This document shows, in pieces, positions 1 through 10,557 of a stretch of DNA of 64,000 nucleotides (the first letter of the stretch is position 1; each line of letters begins with the position of its first letter). The DNA is from Molossus alvarezi (Eukaryota; Chordata; Mammalia; Chiroptera; Molossidae): the NCBI GenBank assembly GCA_037176705.1, contig CM073886.1, positions 123,776,501-123,840,500 of the forward strand, given 5' to 3'. Made by a program: the position numbers and the translations under genes. The notes under the pieces are model-generated. The model was not told where the DNA came from. It worked only from the letters and a program-made list of their open reading frames with translations, and ran no database searches.

Positions 1-790
1 TGAGGCCTGGAAGCTGTACTTTCACCAGGCATTTGGACACACACTCAGCTTTCAGAATCACTGGCCCACATCAAGTGAAGACATTTTTCTGAAGTATAAG
101 CCACCAGGAGGGAATGCTGGGCTATGGAACTGTGTGCTTACAGTGTCACTAACTATAGTTTTGACTATAAACATTCTGCTCCCATGCTCATAACCAAATA
201 AGTTAGTATTTAAACCCTTAAGTTTTAATACTACGTGCTTAACAGCATTGCTTTAAGAAGTGTTACTCAAACTTTGACATTTGTATTCATGTGTCAGAAT
301 TATCAGGATTAAAAAAACTCAAGAGAATTTCAAATAGACATAAAAGTAAAATAGTTTTATAAACTCATCAGCCCCAACAGCCACAGACCCACAGCTATTT
401 CAGCCCATCCACAGACATCCACTCTCACTCCTGATACTATTTTGAAGCAAATCATATAACATCATCTGTAAATACTTGTGTTTCTCTAAATGGGCTTCAC
501 TTTTTTTTAACATAACCATGAGACCTTTACAGAATTGCACCTAAAAACAACTCAGGAATAATTATCCTCAGAAACATTAGGATATTTTGATGGTGGGCAG
601 GACTAGCATTAATGACCTGTACATACCGCCTTGGCCTGGAGAGTGGTCCTCAGGTGCAGGCAAGTTGCTGGTTCAGGCTGGGGCATGGACCCAGTCACAC
701 CACAGCCACGACCTGCTGGAAGGTCTGCCGACATTCTAACACAGGCTACAACGAATTAGAGCATAACTGACTCTCCACTGGAATGTGTAT
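1..790. other. DNA downstream of RICTOR, no gene seen
   Basis: No convincing coding frame or RNA gene. In human the tail-to-tail neighbour is OSMR on the opposite strand, so this stretch may be its 3' flank or 3' UTR. I saw nothing in the sequence to confirm that. Confidence 0.4.
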
Positions 791-791
791 T

Positions 792-1246
792 AAGAAAATC
801 AGATTGACCCAAGTGTCCATCAGTAGATGAGTGGATTAAAAAGCTGTGGTACATGTACACAATGGAATACTATGCAGCTGTAAGAAAGAAAGATCTCTTA
901 TGCTTTGAGACGACATGGAGGGACCTGGAGAGTATTATGCTAAGTGAAACAAGCCAAGCAGAGAAAGACAAATATCACATGATCTCACTTATTTGTGGAA
1001 TATAGTGAACTAAACAAACTGCTGAACAAAACCCAGAGACATGGAGGTGGAGTACAGGCTGACAAGCCTCAGAGGAGGGGGGCAGTTTGTGGGGGAAGAG
1101 AGAAACCACAGAACTTACATGCATGTATACATGACCAATGAACATAGATAACAAAGCTAGGGATGGGATGGGGGGGAGGGGAGGAGGGTGTCATTGGGGG
1201 AAAATGAGAAACATCTGTAACAAAAACTAATTAATAAAAAAATTTT
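792..1246 (+). mobile_element. LINE-1 3' end (truncated)
   Basis: It opens with the end of L1 ORF2 and its familiar DNA string (CCCAAGTGTCCATCAGTAGA, then GTACACAATGGAATACTATG), passes through a G-rich 3' UTR (GGGATGGGATGGGGGGGAGG) and ends in an A-rich tail. It is 5'-truncated and cannot encode protein. Confidence 0.8.
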
Positions 1247-1560
1247 TAAAAATCAAATTGAATCAGACCATATGTATTTGTTCTGAGCTCTGCAGAAAGA
1301 TAAGCTGGTAATCATCTCAAAGAATTTATAAAATATGTTAAATATTTTGCATGAAGTAGAACTTTAAAAACCCCTGAGGAGAAAAAAGATAAAAAGCCTT
1401 CAAGAATTAGCAGTGAAAATATCTACAACACAATAACCATGTTTAATTTAAAGGCCTGGCAAATGTAGTTGTCTTAGTTTTCTATGATAAGCCTTAAAGG
1501 AACAAAGTTTTAGTATATTTTAGTTTCTTTCTTTCTTTTTTGAGATAAAAAAACAAAGTA

Positions 1561-2170
1561 GTTGCTATAGTCTGATTATCTCTCCCAAAATGTGTATGTT
1601 GAAATTGTAACCCCCAAAGATAATGGTTTTTGGAGGTGGGGCATTTGGGAGGTGATGCTATCATGAGGCTGGAGCCTCCATGAGTTGGATTTAATGCTCT
1701 CATAAAAGACCTCACAGAACTCTCTGGCCCCTTCCGTGCTGTGAGGACACAAGAAATCCGAGACTCAGAAGATGGCCCTGCCCTGCCCATGCTGGCACTG
1801 TCTCAGACCTCCCGCCCACATGACTGTGAGAAATCAATTTCTGTTCTTTTTTTTTTTTTTTTAATCCTCACCAGAGGATATTTTTTCATTTTTTGTACAG
1901 ATAGAGTGGGAGGGAGAGAGAGGAAGGGAGAGAGAGAGAGAAACATCGACGTGAAGGGACACATCGAGTGGCTGCCACCCGCACGACCAACCAGGGCCGG
2001 GGACAAACTGCAACCGAAGTACGTGCCCTTAGCGGGAACCGAACCCGGGTCTCTCCGGACCACAGGCCGACGCTCTAACCGCTGAGCCAAACTGGCCAGG
2101 GCCAATTTCTGTTCTTCATAAGCTACCCAGTCTGGCATTTTGTTCTATCAGCCTGAATGGATTAAGACAG
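1561..2170 (+). mobile_element. solo ERVL-MaLR-type LTR, split by a VES SINE
   Basis: MaLR LTR hallmarks in order: CCAAAATGTGTATGTTGAAA, GGAGGTGGGGCATTTGGGAG, GAGGACACAAG, TGTGAGAAATCAATTTCTGT and ATGGATTAAGACAG. The 3' part is interrupted at 1849-2102 by a younger SINE. No internal retroviral genes are present. Confidence 0.75.
1849..2102 (-). mobile_element. VES-type SINE inserted in the MaLR LTR
   Basis: Full-length tRNA-derived bat SINE in reverse orientation: poly(T), ATCCTCACCAGAGGATAT, (GA)n, then the tRNA head ending GGCCAGGGC. A perfect 14-bp target duplication, CAATTTCTGTTCTT, lies at 1835-1848 and 2103-2116. Confidence 0.92.
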
Positions 2171-2865
2171 TGCTTTCTATATCCTAGAGTTTTAAAATAT
2201 GAAACAAACCTTCTGAAGTTCAACTATCTTAGCACATTTTTTAAAGATCAGTTGTAGGATGATTGTTAACTGTACTTTTTTTTTAATTTGGGGGCATACT
2301 GTTTCTGTTGAACATATACAGTGAAAGTCAATGACAAACTGATATACATGCATGTACTTAAAGACCAAAATAAATCTATTTCTAAGAATGAGACATACAT
2401 TTTATTACCACATTTAATAAACTATAAGACCCCAGCTTTGACATTTAATTTCTCTCTCCAGGCTTAATCCTCCCCCTTGTAGTATACTCATTTGCCACTA
2501 GGCAGCAGTACATCACCCTATCTGATCAGGCCAGTTTCTGTATGAGGAATCAGATGCCTCGCACAGAAGTCATCATACTGTCATCATTTTTATTGTACAC
2601 TAATTTCTCAAAAAAATCCATAACTGTTCTCTCTAAAAACTGACCCATTTTTCCAAACACTTGATAATGATTTGAAGTTAAAATAAAACTGTAAAGATAT
2701 GTCTGATTAAATTATGAAGAATGTTTTAAAACAAGCCACGAATGTGTCACTGAACTATCTGTGTTGCCTAAGAGTCACTTTTACTGGGAAGCATACATAT
2801 CAGCCTCAGTGATACATAATCCAAACCATCACGGACTGTTTTAAAATGTCAAACAGAACAACACA
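2171..2865. other. intergenic, just past the RICTOR poly(A) site
   Basis: AT-rich sequence without a recognisable gene or repeat. A few T-runs only. Confidence 0.5.
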
Positions 2866-2887
2866 AGTGTAAGAATTTTAAGTACAT

Positions 2888-2893
2888 TTTATT
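2888..2893 (-). terminator. RICTOR: RICTOR distal polyadenylation signal AATAAA
   Basis: Minus strand reads TTAATAAAATGTACTTAAAA, followed 20-45 nt later by a GU-rich element (CTTGTGTTGTTCTGTTTG). This is a canonical hexamer with a downstream element. Its distance from the stop agrees with a 4.3-kb 3' UTR. Confidence 0.75.
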
Positions 2894-4090
2894 AAGAATG
2901 TATCCCTTTGATGAGATTACGCTTCAGGAGGCTTTTAATGCCCTTGACATAAACTGTACACATTATACAAAACAAGAAAACCACAAAAAAAAAAAAAAAA
3001 AAAAAATCAAGTTGAGCGAAACCATTTGGGGACAAACCTTATTTTAAATTATACACAACTTGATGAAATATTCTTACGGAAAATATATAAATACTTTGTC
3101 TTTCTATGTTACAGTTATACAATATAAATCATATTTCAATGTCTGTTCAGTGACCTACAAACACCAGAACCTCCAAATATGTAGCAGCGTATTACTAAAA
3201 GAAAATCATGTGGTCAGGGAGCATTAATCTGGGTTTTTTTTCACAGTCCCTTACACCACTTTTCAAAACTAATTTACACTATTTGTTTTACAAGCAGCTT
3301 CAGGGTTTCTGACAGGCCAGTAATGGAACATTTTTCAACTATTATCTATGAAAACTTTTTTTATCCCCCCACCCCCACGCTTGCCCCAAAACTTTTGTAT
3401 TTTGTGCTAAATCAACCTTTTTAGTGGCAAAATGATAAGGTATACTTTTTTTTGGCATAAATTATATTTTTCAAATTAAATATTTTATAAAGAAAATCAA
3501 ACAAAATGTGCAATTTATGCATGCTGTTAGCATAGCTATCCACCTACATTACAAAAATACTCCAAAGGGGGGAAAATCCACATTCTGTGTAAGTCATATA
3601 AACCTACTACGAGTGAAATCACCCTGGAAACCTGGAACTGAAAGAGAAAGAACGCTCCTACGAAGAGCTGGGATGTCACATCACGTGAGAAACAATGCTG
3701 CTGATTTCACTGGTATGCTTTACAATGAAACTCACTAAGTACTACTCTTGAAATGAAACTGATAACAATGTATTTCCTGAATGGCAGACAAGGGAGACCT
3801 TTCCCAACTTACATTTTGGAAAATCCGAAATGTTCTTTTATTCCAAAAGCTCTTCTCGTTAAACTCTGGCAATTAACTCTACCTTTTCTTTTTTCTCTTG
3901 TTTTAATGGATTGTGAATAGGAGGCAAAACTGGAAGCATGGGAAAAAGGGAAAAACCTTACTTCCAAAGGACCTTTCCCAAGGTAGTTTACAAATCTCAT
4001 CTCACACAAAATTAGCACCTCACTCTTACCATGCAAAAATACTTGCAGTTATAATTTGGATGACAATTTGGTTTTTATTGCTTAATTATC

Positions 4091-4097
4091 TGTGCTT
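4091..4097 (-). promoter_or_regulatory. miR-218 seed match AAGCACA in the 3' UTR
   Basis: The minus strand reads ATTAAGCACAGATAA, matching the miR-218 seed (positions 2-8). RICTOR is a reported miR-218 target in human cells. Whether this is the orthologous site was not checked. Confidence 0.35.
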
Positions 4098-4394
4098 AAT
4101 GTGGGATAAAAGGCATCCTCGGAATGGAATGAACATTTTTATCTAAATAGCAGTAGACAAATCTATGTAAGCACTGATACCTCACTGTTGAACACTTTGC
4201 CACTGTAATATGCCCTGAAAAATTCAGCTTTAATTGTCTCCAGTTCTGGATAAAAGAGCTGAAAACTGTTAAAGCCACCATTTTAAAAGTACTTGCACAC
4301 ATATTCGAGTAACTAGTATAATAATATATATACCCACCTCCAAAGAACCTTTTTTAATGTCACTGTCTTACAGGATGTCCATATGCTACCAATC

Positions 4395-4400
4395 TTTATT
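4395..4400 (-). terminator. candidate proximal polyadenylation signal AATAAA
   Basis: Minus strand reads TTAAATAAAGATTGG about 2.75 kb after the stop. A second AATAAA overlaps nearby at 4408-4413. Either could give a shorter 3' UTR. There is no strong GU-rich element directly after them, so use is uncertain. Confidence 0.3.
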
Positions 4401-5963
4401 TAAAAAATTTTATTAGGGAGAAGAAATTTCCCCCCTCAGCTCTACCTAAGCATAAACAGGAAATAAAAGTGTAAGAAATTTTAGATCATATTTAATTATG
4501 AATACTAATTTCTAATTTCCTTCTTTATCAGTATTTACTTAGTATGTGAAGCTGAAATCTGTTCTTGAAAAAAATTTCAATTAGAAATAGTTCACTTTAC
4601 AATTAGAAGTTCAGTTTACAACCAGCACAACTGTCCAAATTCCTCCAAATTATCAATGATTACCAATAGAACAAATTTATATGGACTAAGATTAATTCTA
4701 AAATCTTAAACTAGTACTGACATTATTTTGGTATCTTATAGTCTGGTAATATCTATTATTTATAGACAATTTTCTCAATTGTTTCCATCACCACCGACAC
4801 CATCCCTAACCTTTTCTGCTATATTCAGTATTTAACACCACACTGATCCCTTGGCACTGCATCGTGAGCCTTCTTCATTGTGAACGTTTACTTTTATACA
4901 AACGAGCACTCAAAGAAAACACATTGGACCTGTCAGTGAAACATGGATAAACCAAACAGTATCATACATTTAGGTACATTTTTTCCTTAAATTACTGATA
5001 ACCACAAAGCTCTGAGTGTCTCCCCAAACTAAGTGCTATAGGCAAGTATGATGATGTGTACGTGCAAGTCTCTCAGAGTAACTGTCAAAAGCACTGCTCA
5101 GACGCATAGTAATGAAGACTCCATCTCAGCACGGACGAGTGAGACAGGGCCCAGGGATGGGGATGATTGTGTGACCAAAAACATCACTGCTAATTTCTGA
5201 GGGATTAAACCACAGATTTTATATTCTATATTAATAATAACTGAGGTAGTGTTTAGAATGAATGTCTAAAATATGTTAATCCCATGGTGAACAGATTACT
5301 ATGTCACCTCCTCTGGAGTTCTAACCACTATCTGGTCTACCGTCTCTGACATCTGGTTCTCTGGAAGGCAGTTTAATCATCCAAGACCAAAGACCAAGCT
5401 GACAGGCAATGTTCTTAAAAGTACTGTTGACATTTAAATAAACACTGGGTGGGGTTCAGGATAAGGTCGAGTGTGAGAAAGGGTGTGTTTATCGTCCACT
5501 GGATGTGAGAACATCTGGAGACCCTCGGACATGAGCAGCAGCCCGGCCCTCCCCCGCGTGCCAGCAGGGACGTTGCTGACATGCGCTGCGGACAGCTCGC
5601 TGAAGAGCAGAGAGGTTTATGAAGTGGGATGAGATGCTTCATCCCAGCTGCAACTTTCAGTGCCAGTAAAATAAAAAAATAAAAGAAAGTATCTCTGTGA
5701 GTTATGTTTTCTAGTTCACAGGGTTCTTTACAGAGATCTCAGAACAAGCCCATTATAAAAAGAATCTGTGATATGGGAAAATATTAATCAATGTACTATC
5801 ACTATTGTCAAAGCTGACGTGTAGCTGTAAAAATGGTATACACAAATGAATTAAAAAAGGGTCCTAATCAGTCCAGCTGGATTTGTTTCTATTTATATAT
5901 AGACCTGAAAAAAGATAATCCTTTCATTTACAAGCATTCTAATGATGACGGCCATGCTATTTT

Positions 5964-5971
5964 TATATACA
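5964..5971 (-). promoter_or_regulatory. second Pumilio-type element UGUAUAUA
   Basis: Exact octamer on the minus strand in the middle of the 3' UTR, in an AU-rich context. Two copies in one 3' UTR raise the chance of Pumilio control, but the motif also arises by chance in AT-rich DNA. Confidence 0.35.
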
Positions 5972-7135
5972 AATTTGCATATATGTTTAATTCCTGTCAG
6001 ACATATACAAATTAAACACACAAATAAAAAACACCTTGCCCTCATCAACTTAATTTCACAAATGTGATCAAGGCAACTACTGTACTCATGAACTAACCTA
6101 TCGCTGCATTTAGTTTGTGCAAAACAGAACACTGATATAAAATTAAATTACTGCTGCTTTAAAATTTAGTTCTTAAGGCTTTTCACTACAATTTTTAATA
6201 GTAATAACAGTGTCATTAATTTTTTTAAAAAAATATGGCTCTTCTTTTCCCATGGAATGTGTAGTACATTGTAGGCAAACTTAACTTTTCCTTGAAGTAT
6301 CACTTAATGCTTTCTTTGTTTTAGGTCTACATTACTAGTGCTTGTTCAAGTTCCTGTTTAAAGTGGTGACGTGGGAAGTTGATGAAATGGAAGTCCACTG
6401 AACATATATATATGCATTCTATAAGTGGGAAAACAGCTGAACTGTGAAATGGTTTTTTGATTTTAATCAGGAACTGTAGTGAAAAACCTTAATTGGTTCA
6501 AACAGCCTATAACAACAACACATTGCAACAAAACTGAAAAGAAGAAAAATAAGAAATTTTATGCAAGTCTAGTAACATAAAAATAACTTATAAGTCCCAG
6601 GTCATCGAGGCTCCTGTTTGCTCTGAGGTCGCAAACCTCTGAAGTAGTGTTACAAACGTTAAGAACAGCTCCCCTCCCAGCAGGTCCAGCACAGCACAGC
6701 CCACCGTGGTGAAAGAACACAGCCAAAGACTGACTCCTGGTTTCCGCGATTAGTTAACAAACAAGGCATCTTTTTACTCACCCGAAGGAAGGAACTAAGA
6801 GAAAACTGTGTGAAGGGCGCCTCTCCACGCCCTATTATGTTCCACTGTTGGTATGCACTTAAAATGAAAACACAGAAAACCTATGTAGGTATTCAGTGCT
6901 TGGCTCTTGCATACAACGGTAACTAAAACTTTTAAAACTGTGGTATTGATAATGAACCCGAAGGAGGCTCCCGGGCGACAGGAAGCGGTTTGGTTAGGGA
7001 GGTCGGCAGTTCCACTGTCTGTGCGCCAGGTCTGCAGGCGCAGTGCAGAGGCAGCTCCTGTCCCTGCTGCCCAGGCAGCGGCAGTGTCTCAGGCGTCTCA
7101 AACTGCACGATGCGAATATGTAATTAGTATCCACC

Positions 7136-7143
7136 TATATACA
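7136..7143 (-). promoter_or_regulatory. Pumilio-type element UGUAUAUA, 15 nt after the stop
   Basis: The minus strand carries an exact UGUANAUA octamer in the 3' UTR, close to the stop codon. PUM1/PUM2 recognise this motif. Function is inferred from sequence only. Confidence 0.4.
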
Positions 7144-7157
7144 CCATAAACATGAGG

Positions 7158-7232
7158 TCAGGACTCAGCCGATGGATCAACTACAGGTTGCTTTGGTGGT
7201 ATTGCCAACACCGCCTCTGCTTCTTCATGCAT
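7158..7232 (-). CDS. RICTOR: RICTOR exon 38, coding part with stop (residues 1685-1708)
   Basis: 75 nt including TGA at 7158-7160, acceptor tttcctag. It encodes MHEEAEAVLAIPPKQPVVDP then SAES. Human residue 1695, a Thr in the reported GSK3/FBXW7 degron, is Ile (ATA, 7200-7202). PVVDP replaces the PIVDT I recall for human, so the Thr at 1704 is also gone. Confidence 0.96.
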   Translation of the reverse strand: MHEEAEAVLAIPPKQPVVDPSAES

Positions 7233-10200
7233 CTAGGAAAGAAGTGGTCTATTTCAATGACTTTCCAATGTACCCACAGATATGATCTCTCTTTTAACTA
7301 AACACAGAATTATTTTTGAAGGATAAATTTCAACAGTACCAATCCTATTTACCTGTACAAACTGCACATCCTGAAATAACTCCTGTATGAACCTCCGACA
7401 CGGCAGCCTAAACGTGCAGTGCGCCAGCAGGTGGGAGACCTCCGAGTAGAGGCAGATGTCGTCGAATGTCTGAGGGTACTTCTCCTTAATTCTGCAATGA
7501 AAGGCAAGACTATGGTTGGATAAAACTATAATAACTACTTTCCCTCCAGAATATCACCTTTTAAATATTTTTCTTCAGATAATGACTAGATGGCATATTT
7601 GGGGTGATGGCATACTAATATAAAATATTAAGTATTCCTACCTCACACTTAATTAAATCACATACCTTACATATTGAGTTATCGCTTAAAATAATCCAAA
7701 CCCAAATGTTTCTTGGAAAGTTAGAAAGAAATACTCTTTCACTGGCATGAGAAGTTGCAAAATTTATTTATCAGTCTAGGACGACTCAAATATTTTCAAA
7801 ATTAAGTTTTACAATATAAATCAGTGTGGTAAGTCAGACTGAAGTTCTCGCCCCCCTTGACTGAGCTCTCTCTTCCCGCCTGGAGTTGGGGGGCAGGCCA
7901 GGCCGAGGACTCCGAGCGCAGGCAGGAGCTCTGGGCTGGGACTCTGGCGTCGGTGCTACTAATTCTGTAAAGCCTCACAGGAGACCCTGAGGTGCTTTTC
8001 TTTTGAGGACTACTGCTTTAAATAGCACAACCCGAAGGTGCTGACTATATAGTCTGAATTTTCTTTTATCATGTTGCTGTGATTTAGAAAAACAGTAAAA
8101 ATTCTGCAACTTTTATTAAGCAAAAAAAAAAAAGGGAAAAATTAATCAAAGAAAATATCACTTGTTTTATGTAGGCCAGGTTTTCTCAAACCTTTTAGGC
8201 TCAGGATCCCCTTACTTTCTTAAAAACTATCAAAGACCCCCCACAGCTTATTTTTTGTGGGTTACAACCATAAATAATTACCATACTAGAAATTAGAGAA
8301 AATTTCAAAATATTAATTCATTTAAAAAATAAACCCATTACTTGTTAACATAAATACATATATTGTAAGAAAAAAACCCCAAAAAACTGGATTTTCCAAA
8401 ACTAAGAAGAAAGAGTAGTATTTTATATTTTATACTTTTACATGTCTCCTTAAAGTCTGGCTTAACAGAAGACAGCTGGATTAACATGCCTGCTTCTTCA
8501 TTCAGTCCATTACTGTATGTTCTTTGGCTGAAGTACATGAAAAAAATCTAGCCTCATGGATATGCCATGTTGAGAACTACTGATGTAAGCTAATTAGTCT
8601 ACCTTTATGAAGTATTTCAAGTATCTTTTTCACCACTAAAAGCAGAACAAAGAATACTCATGCTTAGTATTAACTTACGTTAAAAGCCCAGTTTCATGAC
8701 ATTTAGTTGAAACTGAACTACTCAAATTAATGACTAATCTTAGAACTTCTTTCCGAAGGAGTATACGGCACATTGGTGTATCATCTGGAATTGTTTTAAC
8801 ACCTGAAAAGAAGATTAAAATATTTTATCTGTATCACAACAGAAAATGATTATAAGTCATGGAATTTGTTGTTAAACCTTACCTAAGATTTAAAACTAAA
8901 ATAAACTGCACACACTCTGATCATTTGGGAGAACTCTTTCTAATGAAAGCAGACAGCTTAGAGGGTACGTTTAGATGCTGATATAAATAAGTGCAACAGT
9001 TGGCGAAACAGGCCTCACTAACATGGATGTCATAATTCTGGGACAACTTTAATTAACAGTATTTATGAACAACAACAAACTCAGTTTTATTAACAATGCT
9101 TGGATCTGACCCTGAAACCTCACCTAGCAGCAACTCTGTGCTTTTGGTGCTGCTGGCTGAACCTTCCTGAGACACTCCATCACTGCATCCAGAAATCCCG
9201 GAGAACTTAGAGGGAACCACTTCCAAGGGATTATGGATTGTCTGCTCACACCAATCAGAATACGGAATGTCTTGAAGGTCTAAAGAAAAAATCAGTTATT
9301 TCAATTAAAAGTATGGTTCAAAGTCTGTATATAATTTTGAATCTTTTGCTACTATAAATTAATCACTGTTGCTCTTTGGGTGTAAAGTGGGATTACACTG
9401 TATGTATTGTTCTATGACTTGCTTGCCCCACTATTTAGTAACTGCCAAGGTAAGAACCATATTTCCCTGGCTTATCACTGCCATAAGTGAACTAATCAGA
9501 AGTTATGAGCAGAGAGGACGGGGTAGACTTGTTAAACAGACAGGGTGCCTGTTTATGAACTTGCACGTGTGTAAGGAAGGGGAGGGGCAAGAAGAAACAG
9601 CGGGGAAAGCACATCTCTCATGCCTAGAATGATGAAAAGGAGCACAGTTTGTTCAGAAACTTCCAGTCAGTCAGTAAGGGTACGTCAACCATAGGAGGAG
9701 AATGGGGAACGGTACTGGAGAGATCACAGAGTCTTGTGTGCTAGGCATGAATAGATAAAGAATTTATGAGAGATTACTCCCAAGCAGCAGTATAGAAGTA
9801 AACTGGAAGGGGCCAAATTGGAGACTGAAACACCACTGCAACAGGGCGATGCTGAGTGACTGAACTAAGGCCGAGGTCGCGAGAATGGAGTAGGAGGGAT
9901 GTTCAGTAGGGCTGGACTGGAGCACATTAAAATCCAGGTGGATTCATCTAGAAGGACCTAATCACTCACCTGAATGACTACATATTGCACTTAGTTGGTT
10001 ACTGGGCTGAAAACCCAGAATTTCGATACAGACACAATAAAGGCAGTTATCATCTGTATGCTCCTGCAGTCCCGTGTCTTCCGTACTTTCTAAAAACAGA
10101 GACGCATCTGAGTGGACTGAATTCATTATTTCCGTAAGACTCATCTGCTGTCGCAGCAAGTGAAAAGAGTTTTTGACAAGACCTCCAGTTCCAGATGGAA

Positions 10201-10505
10201 GACCTGTGCATAAGCGAACATAAAACACGATCTGATACAGATAGCATCAGTGACACTTCTTCACGGTGCCTTAAACTAGGTGAAAATTTAAAAGACAGAA
10301 GCTAGGGAAGAAAACCAGAACTCTATTTATCACTCAAAATCTAATCTTAGCTGGGAGGAGAAAAAAATGTTTTAATTAGAAAAATAATATAAAGTCAGCA
10401 GATATGTTTATATTACTTTTTTTTGTTGTTTTATCCTCACCTGAGGACATTTTTCCATTTTTCTGTTCAGATAGAGTGGGAGGGAGAGAGAGGAAGAGGA
10501 AGAGA

Positions 10506-10557
<52 letters not shown>

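Larger units (their letters stand above)
2866..7157 (-). other. RICTOR: RICTOR 3' untranslated region
   Basis: About 4.3 kb from the stop codon to the inferred cleavage point 13-25 nt past AATAAA. The length fits the human 3' UTR. It is AT-rich apart from a GC-rich island at 6960-7105 just after the stop. I see no SINE, LINE, LTR or DNA transposon in it, although the surrounding introns are full of them. A 23-26 nt poly(U) tract in the RNA (2978-3006) lies near the 3' end. Short open frames on either strand in this stretch show no coding character. Confidence 0.85.

Noticed and set aside
1741..2085. 114-residue frame downstream of RICTOR
   Set aside because: It spans a MaLR LTR and the SINE nested in it, so it is a chance frame.
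3508..4302. Several 68-77 residue frames in the 3' UTR
   Set aside because: They overlap on both strands in AT-rich non-coding sequence and have no homology or conserved pattern.
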